Source: Cystobacter fuscus DSM 2262 (lineage in GTDB: Bacteria > Myxococcota > Myxococcia > Myxococcales > Myxococcaceae). Taken from it: 64,000 nt of DNA. Location of the stretch: positions 1 to 64,000 of the forward strand of contig NZ_ANAH02000006.1 of assembly GCF_000335475.2 (NCBI RefSeq), in the 5' to 3' direction. Below the pieces are notes generated by a model, which worked only from the letters and a program-made list of their open reading frames with translations, was not told where the DNA came from and did not search any database. Positions 1 to 8,240 of the stretch are shown here, piece after piece (positions within the stretch are counted from its first letter, which is position 1; each line of letters starts with the position of its first letter). Both the position numbers and the translations under genes were made by a program.

Positions 1-1628
1 ACCTTGAACCTCACCCGGAACGACAACGTGGAGTTCGCACCTCCCCCACCCTGGAGGGTGACCGACGCACCCGCGGGCTTTTGTTCCAGGATCTCGAAGT
101 AGGTGGGGTCGGGCGTCCCGATGGACGAGAAGGTGATGGAGCGCGAACCCGTGTTGGTCACCGTCACCGTGTCTTCTACACTCGTCCCCGCCCGTTGTGC
201 CCCGAAGTTCAACGTGGGGTTGGCCGGCAGTACAGGCTTGTTCGCACTGCCCGTGAGGTGAATCACTTTGCTGCCGTTCTTGGGATCCCCCTGGATGCCG
301 AGGACGAGATCTCCGCTGACCTCCTCCTCCGTGTCCTCGGGCCCTTGGAAGATCACATTGATCGTCTCCTCGAGCCCTCCTGGGATGAAGATGGGACCTG
401 CCGTGGTTGGATCCAGGGAGAAGCTTGGGTCCGAGTCGGCGGTGAACGAGGGGGTAATCGTGAGGGTATCACGTCCCGCGTTGTATATCTTCACGCCTGA
501 TGTATGGCTGCTCTTCGCACGAACCAAACCGAACTCGAGTGCGTTTTTGTCCACCTGCGTGACGAACTCCACGCCGGTGCCAGAGAGATCAACGGGCAGC
601 ACTTCCTCCATGGCGTCACTGGTGATCTTCAACTTGCCACTGAACGGGAGTACCTTGTCGCCAGGGGCGAACTTGACCTTGATTTGCAGGGGCGAGGCAC
701 CCATCCCCGCTGGATCCACGACAAGTCCCGTGTCCGGAACGGTTGGCTCGACGAGGATGAACCCTTCACTGACTTCGATCTTGGAGATTGTCAGCGATGC
801 GGCGCCACTATTGATGACATCAACCGACTTGGGATTGCTCTCCGTGCCGATCGCCTGATTGTCGAACTCCAGTTTCGTGGGAACTGTCTTGATATGTCGT
901 TCGACAACGGTCAGTTCGAGGTCGACGTGCGAAATGCAGTAACCATCGTTCTCCGGTTCCAGCACGAACAGATTGCCCTGCGTTGTTCCCGCGTCCGCCC
1001 CTGCCCCTGCGTCCGTTCCGCTCGTCGTCCCCCCATCCGTCCCCGCTGCCGCGCCCGTATTGGTAACCCACGCTATCCCCTGAGCCTTGTCCGAGACTGA
1101 GACCGCGAAACCATTCGCCCCTCCATCTGGAGAGTCGCACTTGTAGCCACTCGCAGTCTGATTCGTGCAACCCCGGGTCGTCGATGAGATATTGGGTTTG
1201 CTTGGATTCCCAGTCGTCAGGGGAAGACTGTTCAGTTTGACGATAACATCGTCGCTACCCCCGTTGACCGTGGCGCCATACACGTTGGCCTTGGCACCAA
1301 TGACGACCAGTCCGGGCGGGAGGGTATAACCAATGGGCCGCTTGAATTCGGGAGAGGTCCTGGATTCTGGACAGCTATACTGATTGGAGGTTCGGCACCG
1401 CAGACAGCCCGTGCTATTCCCAGGCCCCCCTCCGTCCCACTCCAGTCTAAGAGCCGAGTCGTTGCTGCGGGTGATGACGCGAGTCCCTGCGTCGGGGTTG
1501 ATGACGAGAGCCCCCTCCATGGCGTTCACCCGGAGCGAATCCTCGAGCGCGGCCTTTCCGGCGTCGCTTGGCCCGCAGGACACCAGGCCGCCAAGGAGCA
1601 GCAGAGCCAGCACATAGAATCGGAGCAC
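1..1628 (-). CDS. Lipoprotein with HYDIN/ASH-like (choice-of-anchor D) repeats, partial
   Basis: The gene starts at a GTG (first base 1628), with GGGGAG six bases upstream, and stays open to the window edge, so about 542 residues are visible and the C terminus is missing. The N terminus is a lipoprotein signal: a Leu-rich stretch ending LVSC, lipidated Cys near residue 18. A Gly/Ala/Thr/Asp-rich linker lies around residues 180-210. It is followed by three modules of about 110 residues (from roughly 246, 356 and 468), each opening with a pattern like LEFDNQAIG or LNFGAQRAG and carrying VxNxG and related motifs. These fit the immunoglobulin-like ASH/HYDIN (choice-of-anchor D) family. The probable role is an outer-membrane-anchored surface or adhesion protein; no catalytic motif is visible. 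It is divergent from the OmpA-domain gene, with about 40 bp between them. Confidence 0.8.
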   Translation of the reverse strand, partial: MLRFYVLALLLLGGLVSCGPSDAGKAALEDSLRVNAMEGALVINPDAGTRVITRSNDSALRLEWDGGGPGNSTGCLRCRTSNQYSCPESRTSPEFKRPIGYTLPPGLVVIGAKANVYGATVNGGSDDVIVKLNSLPLTTGNPSKPNISSTTRGCTNQTASGYKCDSPDGGANGFAVSVSDKAQGIAWVTNTGAAAGTDGGTTSGTDAGAGADAGTTQGNLFVLEPENDGYCISHVDLELTVVERHIKTVPTKLEFDNQAIGTESNPKSVDVINSGAASLTISKIEVSEGFILVEPTVPDTGLVVDPAGMGASPLQIKVKFAPGDKVLPFSGKLKITSDAMEEVLPVDLSGTGVEFVTQVDKNALEFGLVRAKSSHTSGVKIYNAGRDTLTITPSFTADSDPSFSLDPTTAGPIFIPGGLEETINVIFQGPEDTEEEVSGDLVLGIQGDPKNGSKVIHLTGSANKPVLPANPTLNFGAQRAGTSVEDTVTVTNTGSRSITFSSIGTPDPTYFEILEQKPAGASVTLQGGGGANSTLSFRVRFK

Positions 1629-1670
1629 TTGTCACTCCCCACGAAAAGAGCGGTAGAATTCTACCCGATC

Positions 1671-3146
1671 ATGAGCTTACCTTCATTCCCGATCCGAAGC
1701 GCAATCGCCGCGACACTGCTGGGCTGCTCGCTGGCCGCCGCGCAATCCGGGGATCGGCTGCCGGGCTTCGAGCTGGAGCGGCTGGATACGAACATCGGGC
1801 GTGGCACCCTGCTGGTCGGCAACGGGGAGCTGTTGGTGCCCACCGGGCTGAACGTGAGCCTGCTGGGGCACTACCAGCGCCTGCCGCTCGTGCTGCGCGA
1901 CGGCCAGAATGATCTCGAGATCGTCCAGCACCGGGCCACCGCCCTGCTCTCGGCCAGCTATGGAATCCTGCCGTGGTTGGAGGTGGGCGCGCAGCTACCG
2001 ATCGTGCTCTTCCAGCAGGGGACGAACCCCAACGACGTGGGCCTGGCGGAGTTGACGGCGCAGGGCTTGGGGACGCCCGTCCTCCAGACCCGGTTGGGTG
2101 TGCTGTCGCGGCGCCGCCGTCAACCGGTGGACCTGGCGGCTGACCTGGGCGTGGGTCTTCCGTTCGGCACGGGAGCCGCGCTGGCCGGTGATGACGGACT
2201 GCGCTACCACGCCCGGATGACCGCGGGAATGGAGCTGGGCTGGCTGCAGACCTCGCTGGAGGCCGGAGTCCTCTTCCGTCCCAACATCCTGCTGCCCACG
2301 TCGGATTCGGATGCGGAGATCCGCGAGGGGGCGTCCACGGAGGTGCGAATCGGGGCCGCGCTGGCCACGACGGGCAAGGGCCTGAGGGGAGAGCTGGGCC
2401 TGCGGGCGACATTCGCCAACCCCAAACCCTCCGTCGAGCTGCTGGGAGGCATCCGCTTTCCGCTCGTGCCCGGGTTGGAGGCCTTCATCCTGGGAGGTCC
2501 GGGATTCGGGTCGGCGCTGGGGACTCCTCTCTACCGCGTGCTCACGGGCATTTCCTTCCGCAGCGAGCCCCCGCCCAAGATCTCCTTCCTGGATGCGCGC
2601 GCGGATCAGGAGCTCCAACTCGTCCTGGCCACGCCCCCATCCACCTCCGACGAGCAACCGGTCCGTCCGGTCGCCGCCTGGGAACTCAATGCCCTGGGGC
2701 GCGGAGAAGCACGGGCGGCTGACGGCGCGGCGCCCCCCACTCCTCCCAAGCCCCACCAGCCCGGTCCCCAGGAGAAGGTCGTGCTTCGTGGGGAGCTGCA
2801 CTTCGCCCGGGGCAGCGCGGAGCTACCGGGAGTGGTTCCCCTCCTGGATCAGGCCGTCCTGCGGATGTCGGAACACGCCAACACGGGCCGCATCCTCATC
2901 GAGGGGCATTCGGACAAGGACAGCGCCGACTCGTTCATGGCGGTCCGGCGTGCGCAGGCGATCCGGCGCTACTTGATTGATCAAGGAATTCCCGCGACAC
3001 AGGTGCGCATCCAGGGTTTTGGCTCGGACTGGCCCGTCAGTGCCCAGCCCGCCACCGAGCAGGAGCGGCAGCTCAATCGCCGGGCGGAAGTGCTCGTCAT
3101 CACCGACTCCGCCGCGCCGCTCACCACCGGGGCAACTCCCCCGTAG
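1671..3146 (+). CDS. Outer-membrane protein with C-terminal OmpA-like peptidoglycan-binding domain
   Basis: The chosen ATG (1671) begins a clear export signal, with a hydrophobic core (AIAATLLGCSLAAA) followed by QSGD. An in-frame TTG at 1629 would add residues that do not look like a signal. The N-terminal ~300 residues are rich in alternating hydrophobic segments and Gly/Leu, as expected for a beta-barrel-like outer-membrane part. A Pro-rich linker (near 365, PTPPKPHQPGP) leads to an OmpA-like domain at about 375-480, with the family patterns HFARGSAEL, IEGHSDKDSAD and NRRAEVLV. This domain usually binds peptidoglycan. Similar architecture occurs in myxobacterial envelope proteins; I cannot say whether it is related to the TraB exchange protein. 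LLGC could alternatively be a lipobox. Confidence 0.85.
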   Translation: MSLPSFPIRSAIAATLLGCSLAAAQSGDRLPGFELERLDTNIGRGTLLVGNGELLVPTGLNVSLLGHYQRLPLVLRDGQNDLEIVQHRATALLSASYGILPWLEVGAQLPIVLFQQGTNPNDVGLAELTAQGLGTPVLQTRLGVLSRRRRQPVDLAADLGVGLPFGTGAALAGDDGLRYHARMTAGMELGWLQTSLEAGVLFRPNILLPTSDSDAEIREGASTEVRIGAALATTGKGLRGELGLRATFANPKPSVELLGGIRFPLVPGLEAFILGGPGFGSALGTPLYRVLTGISFRSEPPPKISFLDARADQELQLVLATPPSTSDEQPVRPVAAWELNALGRGEARAADGAAPPTPPKPHQPGPQEKVVLRGELHFARGSAELPGVVPLLDQAVLRMSEHANTGRILIEGHSDKDSADSFMAVRRAQAIRRYLIDQGIPATQVRIQGFGSDWPVSAQPATEQERQLNRRAEVLVITDSAAPLTTGATPP

Positions 3147-3197
3147 TCGTGCTCTACCCGCCGCCCGCAACCCACACGGGAAGGCGGGTGGGCGGAT

Positions 3198-4202
3198 TCA
3201 TCGCCGCGCGGAAGGAAGGGCTCCGATGCGGACCAGGAAGCGCGTCTTGCGATCCATTTCCCGCTGTATCTCATCCAGGTGCCGGGACACGGCCCGCTCA
3301 GGCGTCCTGGAGGGAGAGGACGGGCTCCCTCCCCGTACGGGTACGAGGCCAGGAGTACTCATACTTCGCGGCACCACCATGTCCACGCGTGGGGCTGCCC
3401 CGTCAGCCACGCCACCCGGCTCGCGCCGGACCAGCGCTGGACGGACAGGCAGCGGCGGGACCCGGTCCACGACCGCACGACCGTAGATCCAAGCCCCACA
3501 CCTCCAGAGGACGTCGTAACGTTGGTTGAGCAGCGTCCAGAACCGGTCCCGCATCTCGATGGCCCGGAAGAGCGCGTTCTCCTCCTGCCTCGCGCTTCCC
3601 GATTGCCCGAGAACCATGCGCACCTGTCCGACGAGCTGCTCCACCGCGTCGACCTCGCCCGGGGTCACGGGAGAGCGGCCCGCGATTCTCGCCGCGTTCC
3701 GGCGGAACAACGCCACGAGCGACAAGCAGTCCTCCAGGACATCCTGTCGCGCATGCAACCAGACCTCGTCGATGTCCGCGTCGGGCAGGAGATGCGACTC
3801 GGCGAAAGCATCCGCGGCCTTGCGCAACCTGCGCCGCTCCTGTTGAGCACGCTCGAACAGGGAGCCGAAAGAGGCCGCCTCGCGCTCCCGTTCCGCCCGG
3901 AGCGCGGCGAAGGCCAGGCCCTGCACGAGGCGAGGGAGCAGCGAGAGTTCCCCGACATCGACGTGAGGCAACCCACTCACGCTCTGAGCCCCTCCCCCCA
4001 GGACCTGCTCCACCGCGTGACTCACACCGTGGTAGGCGAGGACGATGTCGGCGCAGCACTCCTCGATGAAGCCGGGCTCGAGGGCCTTGGCGGCGGAGAG
4101 GAAGGCCTCGTAGGCCGATTGAGAGCTGATGCCCTCGAGTGCCAGGGTATCCACCCGCACCGCCCCCGCTGACTCTGCCCCCTTGGCGGCATCTGCTCGC
4201 AT
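3198..4202 (-). CDS. Conserved helical protein of unknown function
   Basis: I chose the ATG at 4202 (MRADAAKG), which gives 334 residues. Longer in-frame starts would run into the divergent lipoprotein gene's promoter and start. The protein has no signal peptide or obvious membrane segment. It is rich in Ala, Glu, Arg and Leu, consistent with a mostly helical fold, including a charged stretch around residues 115-150. A Pro/Ser/Arg-rich region follows near 275-305, then a short charged C terminus (HLDEIQREMDRKTRFLV). I recognise no family. It converges with the OmpA-domain gene and is divergent from the beta-helix lipoprotein. The high third-position G+C and clean frame support it being a real gene. 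Confidence 0.55.
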   Translation of the reverse strand: MRADAAKGAESAGAVRVDTLALEGISSQSAYEAFLSAAKALEPGFIEECCADIVLAYHGVSHAVEQVLGGGAQSVSGLPHVDVGELSLLPRLVQGLAFAALRAEREREAASFGSLFERAQQERRRLRKAADAFAESHLLPDADIDEVWLHARQDVLEDCLSLVALFRRNAARIAGRSPVTPGEVDAVEQLVGQVRMVLGQSGSARQEENALFRAIEMRDRFWTLLNQRYDVLWRCGAWIYGRAVVDRVPPLPVRPALVRREPGGVADGAAPRVDMVVPRSMSTPGLVPVRGGSPSSPSRTPERAVSRHLDEIQREMDRKTRFLVRIGALPSARR

Positions 4203-4341
4203 GGGCGGCAGATTATCGGGAGTGATCCAGCGTCGCAACGCACCGGCCACCAGGCAGGACGGCGGGCGAAGTAGGTCCCAGTCCAACTCGATCGATTTCG
4301 TCCTATCATCCGGCCGCTCGTATGAAAGGAGTCCATACCTC

Positions 4342-6432
4342 ATGAAGTTCAGCAAGGCTCTCCCATGGCTTCCGTCGCTCCTGGTCCTCGCGGGATGCCC
4401 CGGTGAGCCGGATCCCAAGCCGCCCCAGCTCGACAAGGTGGCCGTCTCCTGTACTCCCACCACCCTGATGGCCGGCCAGAACGCACAGTGCTCCGCCACC
4501 GCCACGGACCAGAACGGTCAACCCTTCACCGTTTCCTCCTACACCTGGACGTCTGGGGACGAGACCCTCGCCAAGGTGGATGCCTCGGGCAAGGTCACCA
4601 CCGTGGTCGTCTCCAGCGGTACCGTGGCCATCCGCGCCAGTGCCACCTCGGGTGACACCACGCAACAGGGCGAGGCCTCTCTCTCCCTCACTCCCAAGCC
4701 GCCCACCGAGCATTCCACCCCCGTCTCCGGCACGGAGACCTGGCGGACCTCCGACAATCCCCACCTTGTGAAAGCCCCGCTCGTGGTGGACGGAGGCGCC
4801 ACGCTCACCCTGGAGGCGGGGACCGTGGTGCGCTTCGCCCCGGGTGCGGAGCTGCGGGTGACCCAAGGCTCCCTGCGGGCCTCTGGCACCTCGGAGGCCC
4901 CCATCCTGCTTCAGGCCCAGAACGGCGCCACGCGCGGCTCCTGGAACGGCGTGGTTTTCTCCTCCAAGGACAGCGCTTCGACGCTGGAGCACGTCACGGT
5001 GACAGGTTGCGGCCCCCAGAGCGCGGGCGCCTGCCTCGTCATCCGTGGCGGGGCGGCTCCGGTGCTCAAGGACGTAGCGGTGCGCGACAGCGCTTCCACT
5101 GGCGTCCTCGTGGCCAGTGACGGCAGTTCCTTTGGCGCCGGCTCGGTCCGGCTCTCCGTCTCGGGCAGTGAGGGCCCCGCGGTTCGAATCGATGCCAACC
5201 AGGCCGGCACCCTTCCCACGGGCGGCGCCTTCACGGACAACAAGCCCAACGCCGTGGAACTCACCGGCGCGCGGGTCTTACGCACCCAGACCTGGCCCAA
5301 CCCGGGCATTCCCTTCATTGTGAATGAGGAGCTGACCGTCGGCGGCGAGACCACCCCGGCAACTCTCACCCTGGCCGCCGGGACGCTGGTGCGCTTTGGC
5401 GCCAACGTGGGGCTCGTCGTGGGCTCCAGGAGCATCCAGGGAGGACTGGTGCTGGACGGTAAGGCGGATGCCCCTGTCCTCCTCACCGCCCACGCGGACG
5501 CTCCACAACCGGGCCATTGGCGGGGTGTCCATGTGATGACCGCCTCTCCCCATGCTGGCCGCATCTCCCATGCAACCATCGAGTACGCAGGCAAGGAGCC
5601 GAAGCCCGACGATTTCGTCACCCCAGGACGGGGTAACCTGAACCTCTATGGTAAGGGAGACTTGGCCTCTTCCTTCTCCGTCAACGATCTCATCACGCAG
5701 AAGAGCAGCGGGCCCGGCATCGTCCTGTTGGAGGGAGGCTATTTCGCCGAGGGCTCGGCGCGACTGACGTCACGCGACAACGCTACCTATCCCATCTTCA
5801 TGATGCCCAATAACGTCCGCACACTGCCTTCGGGGCTCAACTTCCGGAACAATGGAATCAATGTGCTGGCGCTCATGGACGGAAACATCATCGAGACCCA
5901 GACATGGCCCAACCTGGGACTGCCCTATCTGCTCACCAGCACGGTGTTCGTGGGTTTTACGCCCCCCCCCACGTTGACCATCGCCGCCGGGACGGAGATC
6001 CAGAGCGCTCAAGGCTCGGCACTCCTGGTCGGGGCTCAAGCCAACAGGCCGGGTGTCCTGAAAGCCGTGGGCACCGCGGACGCCCCCATCCGCTTCATTC
6101 CAGACATCCCCAACGCCCCCAATGGGCATTGGGCCGGACTCCATTTCTGGCAGGCCACGGGAAGCCAGCTCAACCATGTGCTCGTCACGCACGGGGGCGG
6201 GAACGGCGATCCCTTCTTTAGTGACGTCATCTATGGCTCGGGCAATGTGAACGTCCACATGCAACTCGGGACGGAGCCGAAGTTCCTGACCAACAGCACC
6301 TTGAGGAGTGCACAAGATTGCGCGGCCACCCGAGACAGTGGGATTACCGACTACCTCAGGGATCCCTCGTTTAACAACAACTTCACCGACAACCCGAACG
6401 ATGCGCTGTGCTGGAATTCAAAGCCTAACTGA
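4342..6432 (+). CDS. Lipoprotein with Big_2-like Ig domain and three beta-helix modules
   Basis: ATG 4342 follows AAGGAG about ten bases upstream and opens a lipoprotein signal (LLVLAGC, Cys19). Residues ~30-115 resemble a bacterial Ig-like group 2 domain, with the phrases VSCTPTTLMAGQ and ATDQNG and a terminal TVAIRAS. Three homologous units of roughly 190 residues follow. Each has a QTW or RTSDNPHL-type opening, a core like TLTLAAGTLVRFG, and a closing APVLLTA or APIRFIP plus GHWxGxH. Such units form right-handed parallel beta-helices in polysaccharide-binding or adhesive surface proteins. No catalytic residues can be assigned. The gene converges on the kelch lipoprotein gene through a terminator-like hairpin. 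The inferred role is surface attachment or substrate binding. Confidence 0.8.
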   Translation: MKFSKALPWLPSLLVLAGCPGEPDPKPPQLDKVAVSCTPTTLMAGQNAQCSATATDQNGQPFTVSSYTWTSGDETLAKVDASGKVTTVVVSSGTVAIRASATSGDTTQQGEASLSLTPKPPTEHSTPVSGTETWRTSDNPHLVKAPLVVDGGATLTLEAGTVVRFAPGAELRVTQGSLRASGTSEAPILLQAQNGATRGSWNGVVFSSKDSASTLEHVTVTGCGPQSAGACLVIRGGAAPVLKDVAVRDSASTGVLVASDGSSFGAGSVRLSVSGSEGPAVRIDANQAGTLPTGGAFTDNKPNAVELTGARVLRTQTWPNPGIPFIVNEELTVGGETTPATLTLAAGTLVRFGANVGLVVGSRSIQGGLVLDGKADAPVLLTAHADAPQPGHWRGVHVMTASPHAGRISHATIEYAGKEPKPDDFVTPGRGNLNLYGKGDLASSFSVNDLITQKSSGPGIVLLEGGYFAEGSARLTSRDNATYPIFMMPNNVRTLPSGLNFRNNGINVLALMDGNIIETQTWPNLGLPYLLTSTVFVGFTPPPTLTIAAGTEIQSAQGSALLVGAQANRPGVLKAVGTADAPIRFIPDIPNAPNGHWAGLHFWQATGSQLNHVLVTHGGGNGDPFFSDVIYGSGNVNVHMQLGTEPKFLTNSTLRSAQDCAATRDSGITDYLRDPSFNNNFTDNPNDALCWNSKPN

Positions 6433-6451
6433 GTAGCCCGTGTCCGCCTGT

Positions 6452-6480
6452 CCCCGGCCAGCGCTACCTGCTGGCTGGGG
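6452..6480. terminator. Bidirectional terminator-like hairpin between convergent lipoprotein genes
   Basis: Eleven-base arms (CCCCGGCCAGC and GCTGGCTGGGG, one G-T pair) enclose a 7-base loop, lying 19 bases after one stop codon and 24 before the other. No long T-run follows, so its efficiency is uncertain. Confidence 0.55.
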
Positions 6481-6504
6481 TTCGGGGCTTTGCTGAAGTC
6501 CAAG

Positions 6505-7941
6505 CTACAGCTTGGCCGGAGTGATGCTGAAGGTGACGGTGCCCGAGCAGCTACCGCTCGAGAAGCACCCGGCACGCAGCTCGTAGGTGCCGGTGGTGGC
6601 CGCCGTGTACTGGATGAAGGACGCCGTGCTACCACAGTTGTCGTCGTTCCCGAACACCTGGAAGCCACCGCCGAACAATCGCAGGTAGGTGTCGCCCGAG
6701 GCGGACGAGCCCGGCACGCCGCAGGTCCCCACCTTCAACATATCCCCGGCGTTGAGCGTGAAGGTGCGATTGGTGGTGTTCTGCTGGGCGCTGTTGGTAT
6801 TGGACGCACTGTAGGTGAGTGGGCTCGTGCCGGGGGGCGGGAGCGTGTCAAAAGTGAGCAGGTCCATCGTCGTGTAGGTATATTGGGTATTGGCCTGATA
6901 GCCTCCCGCCACGAGCAGCGAGCCATCCGTCAGTACATCCAGGGTGAAGCCGTGGCGTGGGATACTGAGCTGTCCCAGCGTGGTCCACCGTTGCTGAGCA
7001 AAGTCGAATTGCTCGAAGGGCATTGGCACTCCGAAACCACCCCCCACCACAATGGGCTGGCCATTGACGAGGGCAAGCCTCCCCATGTCATGGGGGCTAT
7101 TGGAGCGCGGCAGGAGCGTCCAGGTATTCGAGGAGGGAGTGTACACCTGGGCGACGAGACCGCGGCTGAGTTCATTCGACGTGCCCACGAAGACACGCCC
7201 ATCCGGAAGAAGGGTAGCGATCGGGGTTGGGCTGTCCTGGAGCAAGGGCGCCAGGACGGACCAGGTGCCCGTGGACGGCGTGTAGACTTCCAGCGCCCGC
7301 CGGTTGTCGTTCGACGTGAATCCTCCCACCGCCAGCACCCGGTTGTCCGGGAGCTTGACGGCCGCAGCCGAGGTTCGTCCGAAGCTCAGAGAGCCCGTGC
7401 GCATCCAGGAGTTGGCGGAGGGATCGAACAAGTAGGCACTCGCGTCGGCACTGGTCCCTCCCGCAACCAGGACGCGGCCATCGGCCAGTTGAGCCACGGC
7501 CATCCCCCAGTTGCGGGCGGGCATGGGTGCCAGCAGGGCCCAGCTGTTGGTGGAGGGGTTGTACTTCTCCACGGAAGCGATGGCTGAGCCGTTCGCCACC
7601 CCACCCAGCACCAATAGCGAGCCATCTTGAAGGGTCAGACACTCATGCGAGCGCCGAGCGACGTTCATCGGCGCCCGGAACGACGTGGTCCTTGTCCCCG
7701 GGTCGTACACCTCCGTGGTGGCCGTGACCTCAATGCTGGTGTTGATGAACCCTCCCACGAAGAGCACCTTTCCATCCGGCAATCTCATGGAGCAGTGCTG
7801 AGCACGCGCGATCTGCAGCGGTCCCACCGTCTGCATGGCCTTCTGCTCGACGCTCGCCAGGTGCTGCTCTTCCGGGGCCTCGCCCGGACCACACGCGACA
7901 AGTCCTAGGCTCAACGCCGTCATGAGGTAACGCTTCCACAT
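6505..7941 (-). CDS. Kelch-repeat lipoprotein with C-terminal pre-peptidase-like domain
   Basis: The N terminus is a short lipoprotein signal (LSLGLVACG, Cys17), so the protein should be anchored in the envelope. Residues ~45-350 contain at least six kelch-type blades marked by repeats such as LPDGKVLFVGG, LQDGSLLVLGG, LADGRVLVAGG and LTDGSLLVAGG with intervening W or Y positions, predicting a beta-propeller. The last ~110 residues (TFTLNAGDMLKVGTCG to VTFSITPAKL) have the layout of a bacterial pre-peptidase (PPC) beta-sandwich, with paired cysteines. Secreted kelch proteins are numerous in myxobacteria, and their ligands are mostly unknown. Its start is at 7941; about 300 bp separates it from mutS, which runs the same way. 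Confidence 0.85.
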   Translation of the reverse strand: MWKRYLMTALSLGLVACGPGEAPEEQHLASVEQKAMQTVGPLQIARAQHCSMRLPDGKVLFVGGFINTSIEVTATTEVYDPGTRTTSFRAPMNVARRSHECLTLQDGSLLVLGGVANGSAIASVEKYNPSTNSWALLAPMPARNWGMAVAQLADGRVLVAGGTSADASAYLFDPSANSWMRTGSLSFGRTSAAAVKLPDNRVLAVGGFTSNDNRRALEVYTPSTGTWSVLAPLLQDSPTPIATLLPDGRVFVGTSNELSRGLVAQVYTPSSNTWTLLPRSNSPHDMGRLALVNGQPIVVGGGFGVPMPFEQFDFAQQRWTTLGQLSIPRHGFTLDVLTDGSLLVAGGYQANTQYTYTTMDLLTFDTLPPPGTSPLTYSASNTNSAQQNTTNRTFTLNAGDMLKVGTCGVPGSSASGDTYLRLFGGGFQVFGNDDNCGSTASFIQYTAATTGTYELRAGCFSSGSCSGTVTFSITPAKL

Positions 7942-8240
7942 GTGTCATGCCCTCTCACTGCGAATGACAGTCATTAAGGACTGCACTCGCAGTACATTTG
8001 ATTGAAATCGAAGACGCAGTGAGCCGCCGACCATGCAGGCCGGGACAGGATTCACTCGTGTCGAAGGACCGGTCCCCCCGGGAGCGGACGAGCGTCTTGT
8101 ACCCAAGAGCGCCAGGTTCGACTTCCGCGAGGGCGACAACCGGTTGAGTGGGCGCGCCACGGCACGTCGATACTCAAAACCCGCCCGGGGGCCCCGATTC
8201 GGGACCACCCTCGGGCGGGAGCGCCATCAACGGCTAGACA

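Noticed and set aside
7942-8240. 87-residue minus-strand ORF between the kelch lipoprotein and mutS
   Set aside because: Arg/Pro-rich sequence without a ribosome-binding site or recognisable domain; probably the promoter region of the kelch lipoprotein gene.
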